Source: [Scytonema hofmanni] UTEX 2349 (GTDB lineage: Bacteria; Cyanobacteriota; Cyanobacteriia; Cyanobacteriales; Nostocaceae). Taken from it: a stretch of DNA of 64,000 nt. The stretch is taken from the NCBI RefSeq assembly GCF_000582685.1, contig NZ_KK073768.1:4769090-4833089 (forward strand). Reading direction: 5' to 3'. Each line of letters begins with the position of its first letter. Positions within the stretch are counted from its first letter, which is position 1. Made by a program: the position numbers and the translations under genes. Shown here piece by piece: positions 8,032 through 17,215 of this stretch. The notes beneath the pieces were generated by a model that had not been told where the DNA came from, made no database searches, and saw only the letters and a program-made list of their open reading frames with translations.

Positions 8032-9303
8032 ATGGCTCCCAATCCCACCATTATGCAAGCTGTGGAACAATTGGGCTATCGTGTCACCCTTGGTGATGTG
8101 GCAACCCAGGCAGGATTGAATGTTGCGGAGGCGAATCAGGGCTTATTAGCTTTTGCAAGTGAAACTGGTGCACATTTGCAGGTAGCGGAAACAGGTGATA
8201 TTGTTTACCTATTTCCAAAAAACTTTCGGGTAATTTTACGTAACAAGTATTTTCAGTTGCGATTGCAGGAATGGTGGAAAAAGGTCTGGAGTATCCTATT
8301 TTACCTAATTCGCATTTCCTTTGCAATTTTCTTAATTGCTTCCATTGCCTTGATAGCGATCGCCACGATCATCATTATTACTGCGCTCAACTCAGATCGC
8401 GACAGTAACGGTGGAGGTAATTCTAACAGTCATGGCGGCGGTTGGGGCTTTTTCTATTTTCCCGATTTATTCTGGTATTTTAGCCCAGATTATCGCACTC
8501 ACTACCAAGAACGGCGGCGAGCGAAAAGCGATCTAAATTTCTTTGAAGCTGTTTTTTCATTTTTGTTTGGTGATGGCAATCCTAACACCAAATTAGATGA
8601 ACGCCGCTGGCGAGAAATTGCAGGTGTAATTCGCAACAACCGTGGTGCAGTAGTAGCTGAACAAATTTCTCCCTATCTAGATAATATCGGTGAGAAATAT
8701 CAACAAGAATACGAAGATTATATGTTGCCTGTTCTCACTCGCTTTAATGGGCAACCAGCGGTAAGTCCCCAAGGAGAGATTGTTTATTACTTCCCTGAGT
8801 TGCAGGTGAGTGCTGCAAAAAAACGTCCTCAGTCAGAATCGGTGTACCTGGAGGAATTTCCTTGGCGTTTTAGTGCGGCAAGTTCCGGACAAATTCTGCT
8901 CAGTGCTGGGTTGGGTGGAGTAAATTTGGTTGGTGCTTTGGTGTTGGGAAGTTTGTTGCGAGGTGGTATTGTTGCTGCAAAACTGGGTGGACTTGTCGCT
9001 TTTGTCCAAGGAATTTATTGGTTGCTGTTGGCTTACGGAATCGGTTTCTTGGGGATACCGATCGCGCGTTATTTTTGGATTCAATGGCGCAATAAGAAAA
9101 TTGTCGCACGTAACCGCGATCGCCTTCAGCGTGCCAGACTATTAGCTTCGGCTGATGCTTCTTTGCAAAATAAAATCGACTATGCTCATCAGTTTGCGGC
9201 TGAAAAAGTCATTGGACATGAAGATTTAGCATACACCACAGAAACTGACTTATTAGAACAAGAGGATGCTGAATGGCAACGGCGTCTTGACGAGGGGAGT
9301 TAG
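8032..9303 (+). CDS. Multi-pass membrane protein with winged-helix-like N-terminus
   Basis: 423 residues with a near-ideal ribosome-binding site (AGGAGG, 7 nt before ATG). The first 65 residues (TLGDVATQAGLNVAEANQGL...ASETGAHLQV) resemble a helix-turn-helix or winged-helix fold. A long hydrophobic stretch follows (about 85-119), then a Gly/Asn/Ser/His-rich loop, a soluble central part (about 150-285), and two or three more membrane segments near 288-350. The C-terminus is acidic. Related proteins occur across cyanobacteria and in plant plastids, but I do not know a demonstrated function. It is divergently arranged from the 7346-7825 gene. Membrane (plasma or thylakoid) location is inferred from hydropathy. 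Confidence 0.75.
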   Translation: MAPNPTIMQAVEQLGYRVTLGDVATQAGLNVAEANQGLLAFASETGAHLQVAETGDIVYLFPKNFRVILRNKYFQLRLQEWWKKVWSILFYLIRISFAIFLIASIALIAIATIIIITALNSDRDSNGGGNSNSHGGGWGFFYFPDLFWYFSPDYRTHYQERRRAKSDLNFFEAVFSFLFGDGNPNTKLDERRWREIAGVIRNNRGAVVAEQISPYLDNIGEKYQQEYEDYMLPVLTRFNGQPAVSPQGEIVYYFPELQVSAAKKRPQSESVYLEEFPWRFSAASSGQILLSAGLGGVNLVGALVLGSLLRGGIVAAKLGGLVAFVQGIYWLLLAYGIGFLGIPIARYFWIQWRNKKIVARNRDRLQRARLLASADASLQNKIDYAHQFAAEKVIGHEDLAYTTETDLLEQEDAEWQRRLDEGS

Positions 9304-9355
9304 TTGTTGGTTGTTAGTCGCTATTCTTTAAGCACAGACTTACGCAAGCGTCACA

Positions 9356-9450
9356 AAATACAGCAGATTGCGTTGTCATGAAATACATGTAGAGACGTAG
9401 CAATGCTAAGTCTCTATAGGGTTTTACGTATGTACCTCATCTACCGACAG
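9356..9450. repeat. ATACAGCAGATTGCGTT repeat family, copy
   Basis: Begins ATACAGCAGATTGCGTT, contains a GTAGAGACGTAGCAATGCTA half-palindrome, and ends GTATGTACCTC. A similarly organised copy lies at about 44070-44178 and an inverted fragment near 4530. It is preceded by a degenerate AGACTTACGCA arm. Confidence 0.6.
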
Positions 9451-9532
9451 CTATTTTTCGCAGATTCATCCCTTTCCAGGATATCTGCCCGATATGTCCT
9501 CTGTCAGTAGGGGCAGCCCAAAAGGGCAGTGT

Positions 9533-11137
9533 TCACTTCAAATTTGCCAACACAACCTTTGAGTCGTCGGAGGAAGCGTCACTAACCATCCCTGAATATT
9601 CGCCGTTATAGTTGGTAAATTCAGACGGAGATCTACGAATATTAGATAGACGAATTTGCCAATCGGAAACCTGCTCGTAGGTAAGGTGATTAGTATTGGA
9701 AGTCGTTGTCCATACCCCCCACAGACAGGTGTCTTCAAACTGTAGCATTCCTGATTTCCGTAAGTTATAAGATTGCGGAGTTCCGGGCAAGGGAATAATG
9801 CTGTAGCACGAAGTCTGAAATTCCAATTGAGGGTTAATCTCTACGAGTTCATCGACCAATTCTGAGATGGCTTCCTCAAGACGCAACAAGTCCTCATGGT
9901 CATCATCGGGTAGCCCGATAATGATGCCATAAGCAATAACAGGTACACCAGTTCTGACCACAGATTTCATCAAGGTACAATGCTCTTGCCAAGGCAACAA
10001 CTTCTTGTAAGCTTCTCGTCCAAAAACGGGACGTTCGGCAGGGATATAAGCCAAAGGACAACCGACTTTGCCATCCCAGCCAAACAGTGCTTCAATCAGT
10101 TCTTCGTCAGGTCTGAGGTCGCTGCTTTCGTAGTTACGCCCAGCTCCGAGAGTTGTTTTCCTCAGTTCTAAACCATTGGGCCACATGAGTGTTATTCCCA
10201 TCTCCCGCGCACCATTGGTAATGTCGAGGATCTCTTGTCGCCCCTCAGGAAAGAGTCCACGGGCGAGGAATTGATCGGAACCGATATTGATCGAACGAGC
10301 CCCCGCTTCTTTCTGAATCGCCAACCATTTGAGGGATGTTTCTGGGGACATTCTCCGAAAGCCAGTGCCGTAGGTGGGTGTCATGCAAAAATCACAGGTG
10401 CGATCGCAACCAATGTCAGCCACTAACGAACCAACGGGTACAGATCCCTGGACATTGGGAAGTGTCCCTAAACACTCCCGTGCCACTTCCACCGAGGGTA
10501 GTGCCCACTCCTCTGGACTTTTGGCTTTACTCTTCCTGGGATACTGTTTACCATCTGCGAGAATGACACCCGTGAGTTCTTCCCGTGGGGTTTTTCCGAG
10601 TACATAGTCAAAAATCGCCCAATTCGCTGCCCCGGATTTATCCTGAACGACTGCTGCTGCGCCAGCCTTCAAATAATGGTGCGGTTCAGCGAAAGCATCC
10701 GAGCCGCCAACGACAATGGGACGACCTCCCTTAGCCAGATGCTCAATCACCATACAAGTGACTTGACGATCTTGGGAGAAATTCACTGTAATTCCCCAAG
10801 CATCGAAGGCGTGAGGATCGAGAGCGGAAATTTTGCCCCCTACATATGTTTTCCGCAAGGTCATCCCTTTCCAGACAATCTCCCCAAATTCTTCACTATA
10901 ATTATCATCTCTGAGGTTGACCAATCGGGCATCAAATCCTCCTGCTTGCAAGTCAGGAATCAAAACTTGCTTGCTGATTAAGGAACGATGTCTATATAAA
11001 GAAGTCCAATTATTCCCTTCTGCATCGTATAGTCCCGTTGCTGGAACTTCAATCAGTCCAATTGTTGGATACTTGTTATCTACCGTATTCGAGGATGCCG
11101 AATGTGGGATAAGAGCAGGGGCTTTTTGATGCGCCAT
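9533..11137 (-). CDS. B12-binding-domain-type radical SAM protein
   Basis: 534 residues from ATG 11137. The first ~200 residues show the layout of a cobalamin-binding-type domain, and the radical SAM core follows with the cluster motif CDRTCDFC (CxxxCxxC, about 243-250) that binds a 4Fe-4S cluster and S-adenosylmethionine. The motif DxHxxG of true B12 binding is not evident, so cobalamin binding is uncertain. Later motifs (SINIGSDQFLARG, GIIIGLPDDDHEDLLRLEE) match the SAM barrel. Family members carry out methylations, cyclisations or ring contractions in cofactors, hopanoids and pigments; the substrate here cannot be read. No biosynthetic neighbours: it is flanked by an unknown membrane protein and a SpoIID-like gene. 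Confidence 0.82.
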   Translation of the reverse strand: MAHQKAPALIPHSASSNTVDNKYPTIGLIEVPATGLYDAEGNNWTSLYRHRSLISKQVLIPDLQAGGFDARLVNLRDDNYSEEFGEIVWKGMTLRKTYVGGKISALDPHAFDAWGITVNFSQDRQVTCMVIEHLAKGGRPIVVGGSDAFAEPHHYLKAGAAAVVQDKSGAANWAIFDYVLGKTPREELTGVILADGKQYPRKSKAKSPEEWALPSVEVARECLGTLPNVQGSVPVGSLVADIGCDRTCDFCMTPTYGTGFRRMSPETSLKWLAIQKEAGARSINIGSDQFLARGLFPEGRQEILDITNGAREMGITLMWPNGLELRKTTLGAGRNYESSDLRPDEELIEALFGWDGKVGCPLAYIPAERPVFGREAYKKLLPWQEHCTLMKSVVRTGVPVIAYGIIIGLPDDDHEDLLRLEEAISELVDELVEINPQLEFQTSCYSIIPLPGTPQSYNLRKSGMLQFEDTCLWGVWTTTSNTNHLTYEQVSDWQIRLSNIRRSPSEFTNYNGEYSGMVSDASSDDSKVVLANLK

Positions 11138-11194
11138 AATATTATAGTGGTAATAAAAATGGTATGGTCAGGGCGCAGCAAAAAACTGCGCTAT

Positions 11195-11310
11195 GTACAA
11201 TATTGCATAAATTGATGACGAAAATTTATCACAAAAACTCTGCGTCACTCTGCGCTTACCTTCGCGCTCCTCTGCGTTAAAAAACGTTACGAATTAATGC
11301 AAAGTTGTAC
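11195..11310. repeat. MITE-like element, GTACA...GCGTTAAAAAACG family, copy 1
   Basis: About 116 bp starting GTACAATATTGCATAAATTG and ending in the inverted GAATTAATGCAAAGTTGTAC. The interior (CACAAAAACTCTGCGT..., GCGCTCCTCTGCGTTAAAAA) is almost identical to 34330-34445. It lies upstream of the radical SAM gene. Confidence 0.75.
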
Positions 11311-11340
11311 TTAATTCCCCCACTCCTCTACCCTTTTTGA

Positions 11341-12486
11341 CTACTTTACTCGAATTGGGGTTAAGGCTACACCTTGGTAATAATGCCCCAAAATTTGTAA
11401 ATGGTTTGCTCCTCGCCGAGCTAAATTATACGCTCCCCATTGACTCATACCTAAACCATGACCGTAGCCGAGTCCTTGGAGTACAAAACTACCACCTGTT
11501 CCCTTGCTGACCCGAAAGCGAGTACTTTTCAGCTTTAGCGCTGTACGCACTTCTTCGCCTTGTAATACTTTAGTACCTTTATTGCCGACAATTTTTAAGG
11601 TTTTAACGCTGCCGAAAGGTGAGAACGCTTCTGGAAGCATATCTTTGACATTGCCCACAGAAGGAATCATCGCGCTGATTTGGGCGCTTGAGAAAGTTTT
11701 CACCCAACTGCACTCGCTAATATTTTGGTCGAAGTCTTGAACTGCACGCAGGTAAGGGAGGGTGTTTCCCCAAACATCTTCAACGTTTTCGGTGTGTCCG
11801 CCAGAACAAGCGTGAAAAACTGAAAGAATAATTTTATTTCTATAAGTTAATACTTGTCCGGCTGTAGCATCGACGGCTTTATAAGTCCCACCGGATTCAC
11901 TAATTACGCCTTTGTAAATTTGCCAGCGATCGGGGGTATCGCCGACATCGTAAATGGGATTACTGCGCTGTTTTTCCCGTTCGTAGAGGGCATAGGTACG
12001 AGCGGCGATCGCCTGTGCTTGTAGCGCTTGTTGGGGCCATCTGGCATCCATTTCGCCACCGAGAACGCTGTAAAGATATTCTTCGATATCAACCCAGTTA
12101 ACAGCGGTTACACCTTTGTCTGTGGGGACAACCAAAGTTCTGCCTCGATACCAGCGATCGCCTATATAAACGAAACCCTTACCTGTTGGTTCAATCCAAA
12201 ATAAACCAGATCGCCATCGATCCAAAGCAACTCCCCCAGGAATCGCTTGGGCATAATAGGAACTCATAGATGGTAATTGTCCTAAAGTGCGACCAGAACC
12301 ATCTTTAACGATGGCAGTTGTGGAACTGCCGACTTTTACCTGATTAACGCCTCTTTCAATTGCTACACGCAATATTACAGATGCTTGAGCTGGTGCTACC
12401 AAAACAATCCAAAAAAGAATGCCTATCCACCAATGGCGGACTTTAATCTGGGAAAATAAAGAGCCTAATAACAGTTGAAACTTCAT
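11341..12486 (-). CDS. SpoIID/LytB-domain exported protein
   Basis: 381 residues from ATG 12486. An N-terminal hydrophobic segment (WWIGILFWIVLVAPAQA, about 19-35) is a signal peptide or anchor. The SpoIID core contains EEYLYSVLGGEM, QALQAQAIAARTYAL and the diagnostic GYGHGLGMSQWGA near the C-terminus. SpoIID proteins are lytic transglycosylases acting on denuded peptidoglycan, or amidase enhancers (LytB); in cyanobacteria they are presumed to remodel septal or periplasmic murein. The catalytic Glu in SVLGGEM is present. It stands alone, with MITEs on both sides. Confidence 0.88.
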   Translation of the reverse strand: MKFQLLLGSLFSQIKVRHWWIGILFWIVLVAPAQASVILRVAIERGVNQVKVGSSTTAIVKDGSGRTLGQLPSMSSYYAQAIPGGVALDRWRSGLFWIEPTGKGFVYIGDRWYRGRTLVVPTDKGVTAVNWVDIEEYLYSVLGGEMDARWPQQALQAQAIAARTYALYEREKQRSNPIYDVGDTPDRWQIYKGVISESGGTYKAVDATAGQVLTYRNKIILSVFHACSGGHTENVEDVWGNTLPYLRAVQDFDQNISECSWVKTFSSAQISAMIPSVGNVKDMLPEAFSPFGSVKTLKIVGNKGTKVLQGEEVRTALKLKSTRFRVSKGTGGSFVLQGLGYGHGLGMSQWGAYNLARRGANHLQILGHYYQGVALTPIRVK

Positions 12487-12703
12487 GCTGATAATTTATT
12501 CATACTTATATAGGTTTACAATTCGGCTTTACAGTAGTTTCCCGGAGATTGCATCGCCACCTCACTAAATATAGATGAACTACCTTAGACTATCAAGTTT
12601 CTTTGGCGCGGTTTTTAGCAATACAAGTTTGCCCAATTATTAATTATGCATTTTGCTTATGGTTTAAGTCGGTATCATAGATAAGCATAAATAAGGACAA
12701 AGT

Positions 12704-12779
12704 TAGATTCCAGACTTCTTATGCGAAGTCCGGAATCTGAACACTGCGAATTTTCACAAATCATCTAGAATTGCTATAT
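12704..12779. repeat. Hairpin repeat ending TCTAGAATTGCTATA
   Basis: A palindromic core (AGATTCCAGACTTC / GAAGTCCGGAATCT) followed by GAACACTGCGAATTTTCAC and an ATTGCTATA end. The same organisation is seen at 44178-44283. Confidence 0.6.
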
Positions 12780-12814
12780 TGATGTTTGTCTTTGGTTTAT
12801 TTTTATTTTATTTC

Positions 12815-12905
12815 AGGACTTACGCACGGACTACGTATTTCCGTCATTGCGACGCAAGGAAGCAATCTCAAAGTCTTGTTTTCTGGTAACGAGTGCGTAA
12901 GTCCT
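12815..12905. repeat. MITE-like repeat, AGGACTTACGCA family, complete copy
   Basis: 91 bp with both inverted ends intact (AGGACTTACGCA / TGCGTAAGTCCT). The interior matches 245-330. Confidence 0.8.
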
Positions 12906-12955
12906 ATATTTAAAAAAACAATTTTTTATATCATAAAAGGCAAATTATATATATT

Positions 12956-12982
12956 GTAGAGACGTTCCGGTGGAACGTCTCT
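12956..12982. repeat. GAGACG palindrome family
   Basis: GTAGAGACGTTCCGG-TGGAACGTCTCT hairpin. Confidence 0.7.
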
Positions 12983-13054
12983 TGGGTTGGTTACGATTTT
13001 TTTTATTAGTGTTAATTAACCGGACATGATATTACCCTACCAATATGATAATAA

Positions 13055-13079
13055 AGACGTTCCGGCGGAACGTCTCTAC
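13055..13079. repeat. GAGACG palindrome family
   Basis: AGACGTTCCGG-CGGAACGTCTCTAC hairpin, directly downstream of the Wzc-like gene on the minus strand. Confidence 0.7.
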
Positions 13080-13095
13080 AAGAATAGGTCTTTTG

Positions 13096-15327
13096 TTAGG
13101 CTTTTGCGGAATTATTCGGTTCATTAGCGATGATGCCAACTACATTCAACTTGCCCAAAATCTCTGTAGCTTGAATCAATTCAGTTCTAGTCACTTGACC
13201 CATTTTTTCCACCAACACAATCTGATGACAGTATGTTGCCAAAATCCTGGCATCAACAGTGCCCAAAATTGTTGGTGCATCTATCAATACTAAATCATAG
13301 GTTTGCTCAAAGACCTGGATTAGTTCTTTCATCCGCCGAGAACTCAGTAATTTCACTGTATCTTCTGGTGTCGGTCCTGCGGTCAAAATATCGATCGCGG
13401 GGTGAATTGGCTGGATATAATCGGGAACTCCGTTATTTGTCTCATCAAGTAATAGCAGAGATAGTCCCCAGTCGTTAGAAAGCTCCAAAATGTTGTGTAG
13501 ACTGGGATCGCGCATGTTGGCATCAATTAGCAAAACTCGCCGATGCATTCTTGCCGCACTCAGCGCCAGCCCTTGCGCTATAGTTGTCTTACCTTCTTTT
13601 GGTAGTGCTGAAGTCACCATCAAAGACTTAAAAGCGTAGGGATTTGATATTTGAATGTTTTGGTAGATCATATCGAAAGTTTCGTGGCTGGGCAACTGAG
13701 TGTAGACACTAAGTTGTTTGTCACGATAGGCAGAACTTAAGCTGCCCTTTCGCAAAAACAGCGATGAGAGACGCTTTTTCCTGAGGGATAAAGATAATTT
13801 TGGAACTCTGCCAAGTAAACGCAGATTTGTTAAATTTTGTAGCTCTTGTGAAGAATAAATTGCATTTTTAGACATCTCCCAAATCAGGGCGATCGCAATA
13901 CCTAAAATAGGTCCGATTATGGCTCCCCCAACTAAACGCAATGTTCTACCACTACCCATATAAATTCCCGGTTGGGGTTCTTCTAAGACTTGCCAATCAA
14001 ACCCTTCCTGAGCAATTTTTAGTCCTAAAGACTGTTGCGCTTGCAGAAGTTGTTCTAATGTTTTGCGATTAGTTTCTATCTCTGGCAACAGCCGATTGTA
14101 TTCTGCGATTAAGGTGGGGTATTTGCTTAACTCTGAGCGAAGTTGCTGTTCTGATTTAGCTAAACTTTGTTCATTAGCAACTAATCCCACAGAAGTTGTT
14201 TGTACCTCTATTAATTCTTCCAACAACTTGAGGTCAACTTCTCCCATTTGCCCTTGTGTGAGAAGTGATTTTCCGCTTTGAGGTGTGGTGGATGCTTTGT
14301 CTGGTACCGTTCGCTCAATTTCTTGTCGTAATAATGATACTTGATTGGAGCGTTGCTGTGTTAATTTGGCGATCGCCGGCGAGGTATCTGTATAGCGCAA
14401 TCGTTCTTGAGCGAGAGCTAATTCTGTTTTTTGAATCTCATTTAATAGCGTTTGATAGCGAGTTGATTGACTCAAACGAGAGGAAATAAGCGCATTTTGC
14501 GGTGAGGCTGCCATTTTCAGCTGCAAGTTATTGTAGCGAGCGCGCACGTCTTGAAGCTGGGCATGGGTGCTTTCTAGCTGCTTTTGCGTGTTGGCTAGAG
14601 AATCGAGGAGAATTTTACTTTGTGCTTCGGGATCGAGTAAGTTATGTTTTTGTCGAAACCGTTTTAAATTATTCTCAGATTTAATCACCTCTTGTTTAAT
14701 TTTCGGTAGGCGATCGTTAACAAAAGAAAGTCCTTTATTCAGACGTTGCTTTTGTTGCTCTATGTTGTAATCTTGATAAACTTTTTTTAAGGCTTGTAGT
14801 ACTTTTACGGCTTTAATTGGATCTTGGTCTTTGAATGTTATTTCAAATACTTGACTGGGAACTTTATTCACTCCTGTCTCTGCTTCTAGTTGGGACACAA
14901 CTAAAGAACCTGGTTTAGCTTGTTTACCTTTCTTACCTAAAATATCTTCTACTTTAATATCTGGATATTCCGGACGCAGTAAATCTACAGCTTTTTGGAT
15001 TAATTTAGTACTCAGCATTAGCCTTAACTGAGCAGTGTAATCAACAAACTGAAAATTTTGATCGGTAAATTGGCTATTTGTATTTCCTTGGATATTTCTA
15101 GATTGTAAGCCCTCATACAAATTAGAATTTACCAATAATTGCATAGAGCTTTGGTATTTTGGTTTGGCAATTGTTGCTAGAAAAATCGCAACGGACATAA
15201 CTAAGCCGGAAACACCAAGGATGAGAAAGCATCGACGAAACAAAATTGTCGATAGTTGCCTGATGTTAACTGCGCTTTGTGGGGAAGTAGTAATTAATTG
15301 CCCCTGATTCAGACCTGTATTAGCCAC
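13096..15327 (-). CDS. Wzc-like polysaccharide biosynthesis protein, paralogue without Tyr tail
   Basis: 743 residues from a GTG at 15327 with AAAGGAC upstream. Two membrane helices (about 33-54 and 467-487) bracket a periplasmic Wzz domain with long coiled coils (KRFRQKHNLL..., QLQDVRARYNNLQL). The cytosolic P-loop domain has Walker A in SALPKEGKTTIA (about 573-582), Walker A' in VLLIDANMRD (about 598-607) and Walker B in LVLIDAPT (about 677-684). The C-terminus ends in NEPNNSAKA with no tyrosine cluster, unlike the paralogue at 5037-7238. It may therefore depend on another kinase or act without Tyr autophosphorylation; that is inference. It probably regulates polymer length in export of exopolysaccharide. 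Confidence 0.9.
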   Translation of the reverse strand: MANTGLNQGQLITTSPQSAVNIRQLSTILFRRCFLILGVSGLVMSVAIFLATIAKPKYQSSMQLLVNSNLYEGLQSRNIQGNTNSQFTDQNFQFVDYTAQLRLMLSTKLIQKAVDLLRPEYPDIKVEDILGKKGKQAKPGSLVVSQLEAETGVNKVPSQVFEITFKDQDPIKAVKVLQALKKVYQDYNIEQQKQRLNKGLSFVNDRLPKIKQEVIKSENNLKRFRQKHNLLDPEAQSKILLDSLANTQKQLESTHAQLQDVRARYNNLQLKMAASPQNALISSRLSQSTRYQTLLNEIQKTELALAQERLRYTDTSPAIAKLTQQRSNQVSLLRQEIERTVPDKASTTPQSGKSLLTQGQMGEVDLKLLEELIEVQTTSVGLVANEQSLAKSEQQLRSELSKYPTLIAEYNRLLPEIETNRKTLEQLLQAQQSLGLKIAQEGFDWQVLEEPQPGIYMGSGRTLRLVGGAIIGPILGIAIALIWEMSKNAIYSSQELQNLTNLRLLGRVPKLSLSLRKKRLSSLFLRKGSLSSAYRDKQLSVYTQLPSHETFDMIYQNIQISNPYAFKSLMVTSALPKEGKTTIAQGLALSAARMHRRVLLIDANMRDPSLHNILELSNDWGLSLLLLDETNNGVPDYIQPIHPAIDILTAGPTPEDTVKLLSSRRMKELIQVFEQTYDLVLIDAPTILGTVDARILATYCHQIVLVEKMGQVTRTELIQATEILGKLNVVGIIANEPNNSAKA

Positions 15328-16031
15328 TATTAAAGTCCTTTAATCTCGACAGATGTTGAGCAAGAAAACTTTTGTAATATTAATTTTACTAAATTGATGA
15401 CGCTACAAGATGCATTTATGATTCCTAGAAAAAATATGTTGTGTGTAAATTAATTAACGAGAGTGTTAATTTTTACTTTTTTAAGTGGGGAAAATTTTAA
15501 CATTCAGGATACAACGTTTTTTGTATTGATTAAGACTTACGCAAGTGTCATATTTTTTCCTTTAAAGGTTGCCAATAACAGAAGATATATGTGGGAGTTG
15601 CGTAAGTCCTATTCATGACTAATTTTAACAATTACAATATGACATCTCTTGCCAAAATGGCAGAGAAATTTGAAAAGTTATTTTCCCAAGGATAAATTTC
15701 ATTGCGTAAGTCCTGGATAAGCAAACATGACTGTAAGCATCTTCTGAGTCAAATCCAATAGACACGCGAAAGTGAAAAAGAATTATTGTGACGTAGCAGT
15801 GCTATGTCTGTTGGGGTGCGGAGTCTAGTATGCGATCGCTATTCAGTTCTTGCGAATAGATTTTGAATAATCAGCGATCGCTCTGTTTATTTAGGGATGG
15901 GGCTGCTTTAAAAATTGTGATAATATGGACCCGTCGTTTTTGAAAAAGTGTCAAAAACTTTAGTATATTTATTGCATAAGGGCGGGGTTTGCCTGCCCCT
16001 ACAATTCAATCCAAAATCCAAAATCCAAAAT
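15328..16031. other. Repeat-filled spacer between Wzc-like and rnz genes
   Basis: Holds a MITE copy (15532-15610), a lone TGCGTAAGTCCT arm (about 15703-15714), HIP1 sites, and ATCCAAA heptamers (about 16008-16035) at the 3' end of rnz. No gene seen. Confidence 0.5.
15532..15610. repeat. MITE-like repeat, AGGACTTACGCA family, short copy
   Basis: 79 bp from AAGACTTACGCAAG to TGCGTAAGTCCT. The interior differs from the other copies, so only the termini are conserved. Confidence 0.65.
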
Positions 16032-16991
16032 TCAAACTCCTGGCTTGCTTAACTCCACTTGCCGCCGTCTGGGTACATCATAGGTGAAAAAATCATAAGC
16101 CATGTCTGTCTTCGGAAAAATAGCACGGGCTTCTTGAAGTAAATCCTTTAACTCTATGGAATTTCCTGGAGCGTAACGGGGACTAAAATGAGTCATAATC
16201 AGTCGATGTGCCCCTGCCCCTAAAGCTGTTTGCGCTGCCATTGTAGTTGTCGAGTGCAACCGTTTAAAAGCCATATCTGCGTCTTGATGGGCAAAAGTCG
16301 CTTCATGAATTAAGACATCTGCATCGTGTGCTAACTCCACCGCACCATCACAAAAAACTGTGTCAGTACAATAAGCAATTTTGCGTCCAATTTCTGTCGG
16401 TCCACACAACTGAGTGCCGTCAATAACTCGCCCATCACTTAGAGTAACAGTTTCACCCCGCTTGAGTTGACCGTAAATTCGACCGGGAGGAATTTGCAAT
16501 TCTTTCGCTTTTTCGATATCAAAGCGTCCGGAACGGTCTTTTTCGACGACGCGGTAGCCAAAAGCGGGAATGCGGTGGTGCAAAGGACCGCAGCTAACGG
16601 TAAATTCATCGTCTTCGTAAATTATCCCCGGACGGACCGCGTGAACTTTTAATGGGTAAGAAAAGTGAGTATGAGAGTAGCGCGAGGCAGCTTGCAAATA
16701 TTCATTTAATCCCGGTGGACCATAAATATCAATTCGGTCTACATTGCCGGCTAAACCGCAAGTAGCCAGAAGACCCATTAAACCAAAAATATGGTCGCCG
16801 TGCATGTGAGTGATAAAAATTCGGGAGAGTTGGCTAATTTTTAGCTCACTCCGGATAATTTGATGCTGAGTACCTTCGCCACAATCAAATAACCACATTT
16901 CCGCCCTTTGTGGTAATCTCAAAGCAACGCTAGAAACATTGCGCGATCGCGTGGGTATACCAGAACTCGTCCCTAAAAATGTTATCTGCAC
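16032..16991 (-). CDS. rnz: Ribonuclease Z
   Basis: 319 residues from a GTG start at 16991 (reads as MQITFLGTSSGIPT). The metallo-beta-lactamase zinc motif HMHGDH lies at 62-67 after an ITFLGTSSG start typical of RNase Z. Further His/Asp ligands sit in SCGPLHHRI, YCTDTVFC and IMTHFSPRY. The enzyme cuts the 3' trailer of tRNA precursors to leave an end for CCA addition, which fits tRNAs that do not encode CCA, such as tRNA-Gln here. Length is normal for the short bacterial form. Monocistronic; ATCCAAA repeats follow its 3' end. Confidence 0.94.
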   Translation of the reverse strand: MQITFLGTSSGIPTRSRNVSSVALRLPQRAEMWLFDCGEGTQHQIIRSELKISQLSRIFITHMHGDHIFGLMGLLATCGLAGNVDRIDIYGPPGLNEYLQAASRYSHTHFSYPLKVHAVRPGIIYEDDEFTVSCGPLHHRIPAFGYRVVEKDRSGRFDIEKAKELQIPPGRIYGQLKRGETVTLSDGRVIDGTQLCGPTEIGRKIAYCTDTVFCDGAVELAHDADVLIHEATFAHQDADMAFKRLHSTTTMAAQTALGAGAHRLIMTHFSPRYAPGNSIELKDLLQEARAIFPKTDMAYDFFTYDVPRRRQVELSKPGV

Positions 16992-17140
16992 TACGTTATG
17001 CCTGCCTTCCTATTGCTGAATTTGGTTGGCGCTATATTTCCTATAGTGGCACGTTTAACTAAAAAAAGGGGACTAGGGACTGGGGACTGGTTGTACTGGG
17101 AAAATAAGTCAGGAATGAACCCAAAAATTCTCTCAAACTC

Positions 17141-17215
17141 CTATTCCTTCTCCTTACGGAGACGCTGCGCGAAGGTGTCATTGGCGTTTTCTCCTTTCAA
17201 AGACGCTACGCGTTG
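17141..17215. repeat. Small dispersed repeats forming the 3' end of the ADC-like gene
   Basis: Two units (CTTACGGAGACGCTGCGCGA and CAAAGACGCTACGCGTTGG) of the GGAGACGCTACGCGAA family seen also at about 4280, 46145, 48250 and 61450. They are translated in frame as the protein tail. Confidence 0.65.

Larger units (their letters stand above)
12487..13095. other. Repeat-filled spacer
   Basis: Contains four recognisable repeats (12704-12779, 12815-12905, 12956-12982, 13055-13079) and otherwise AT-rich sequence. The frame at 13045-13293 overlaps the start of the opposite gene and is not credible. Confidence 0.55.

Noticed and set aside
10676..10981. A 101-codon plus-strand frame
   Set aside because: Antisense to the radical SAM gene, whose motifs clearly mark the minus strand as coding.
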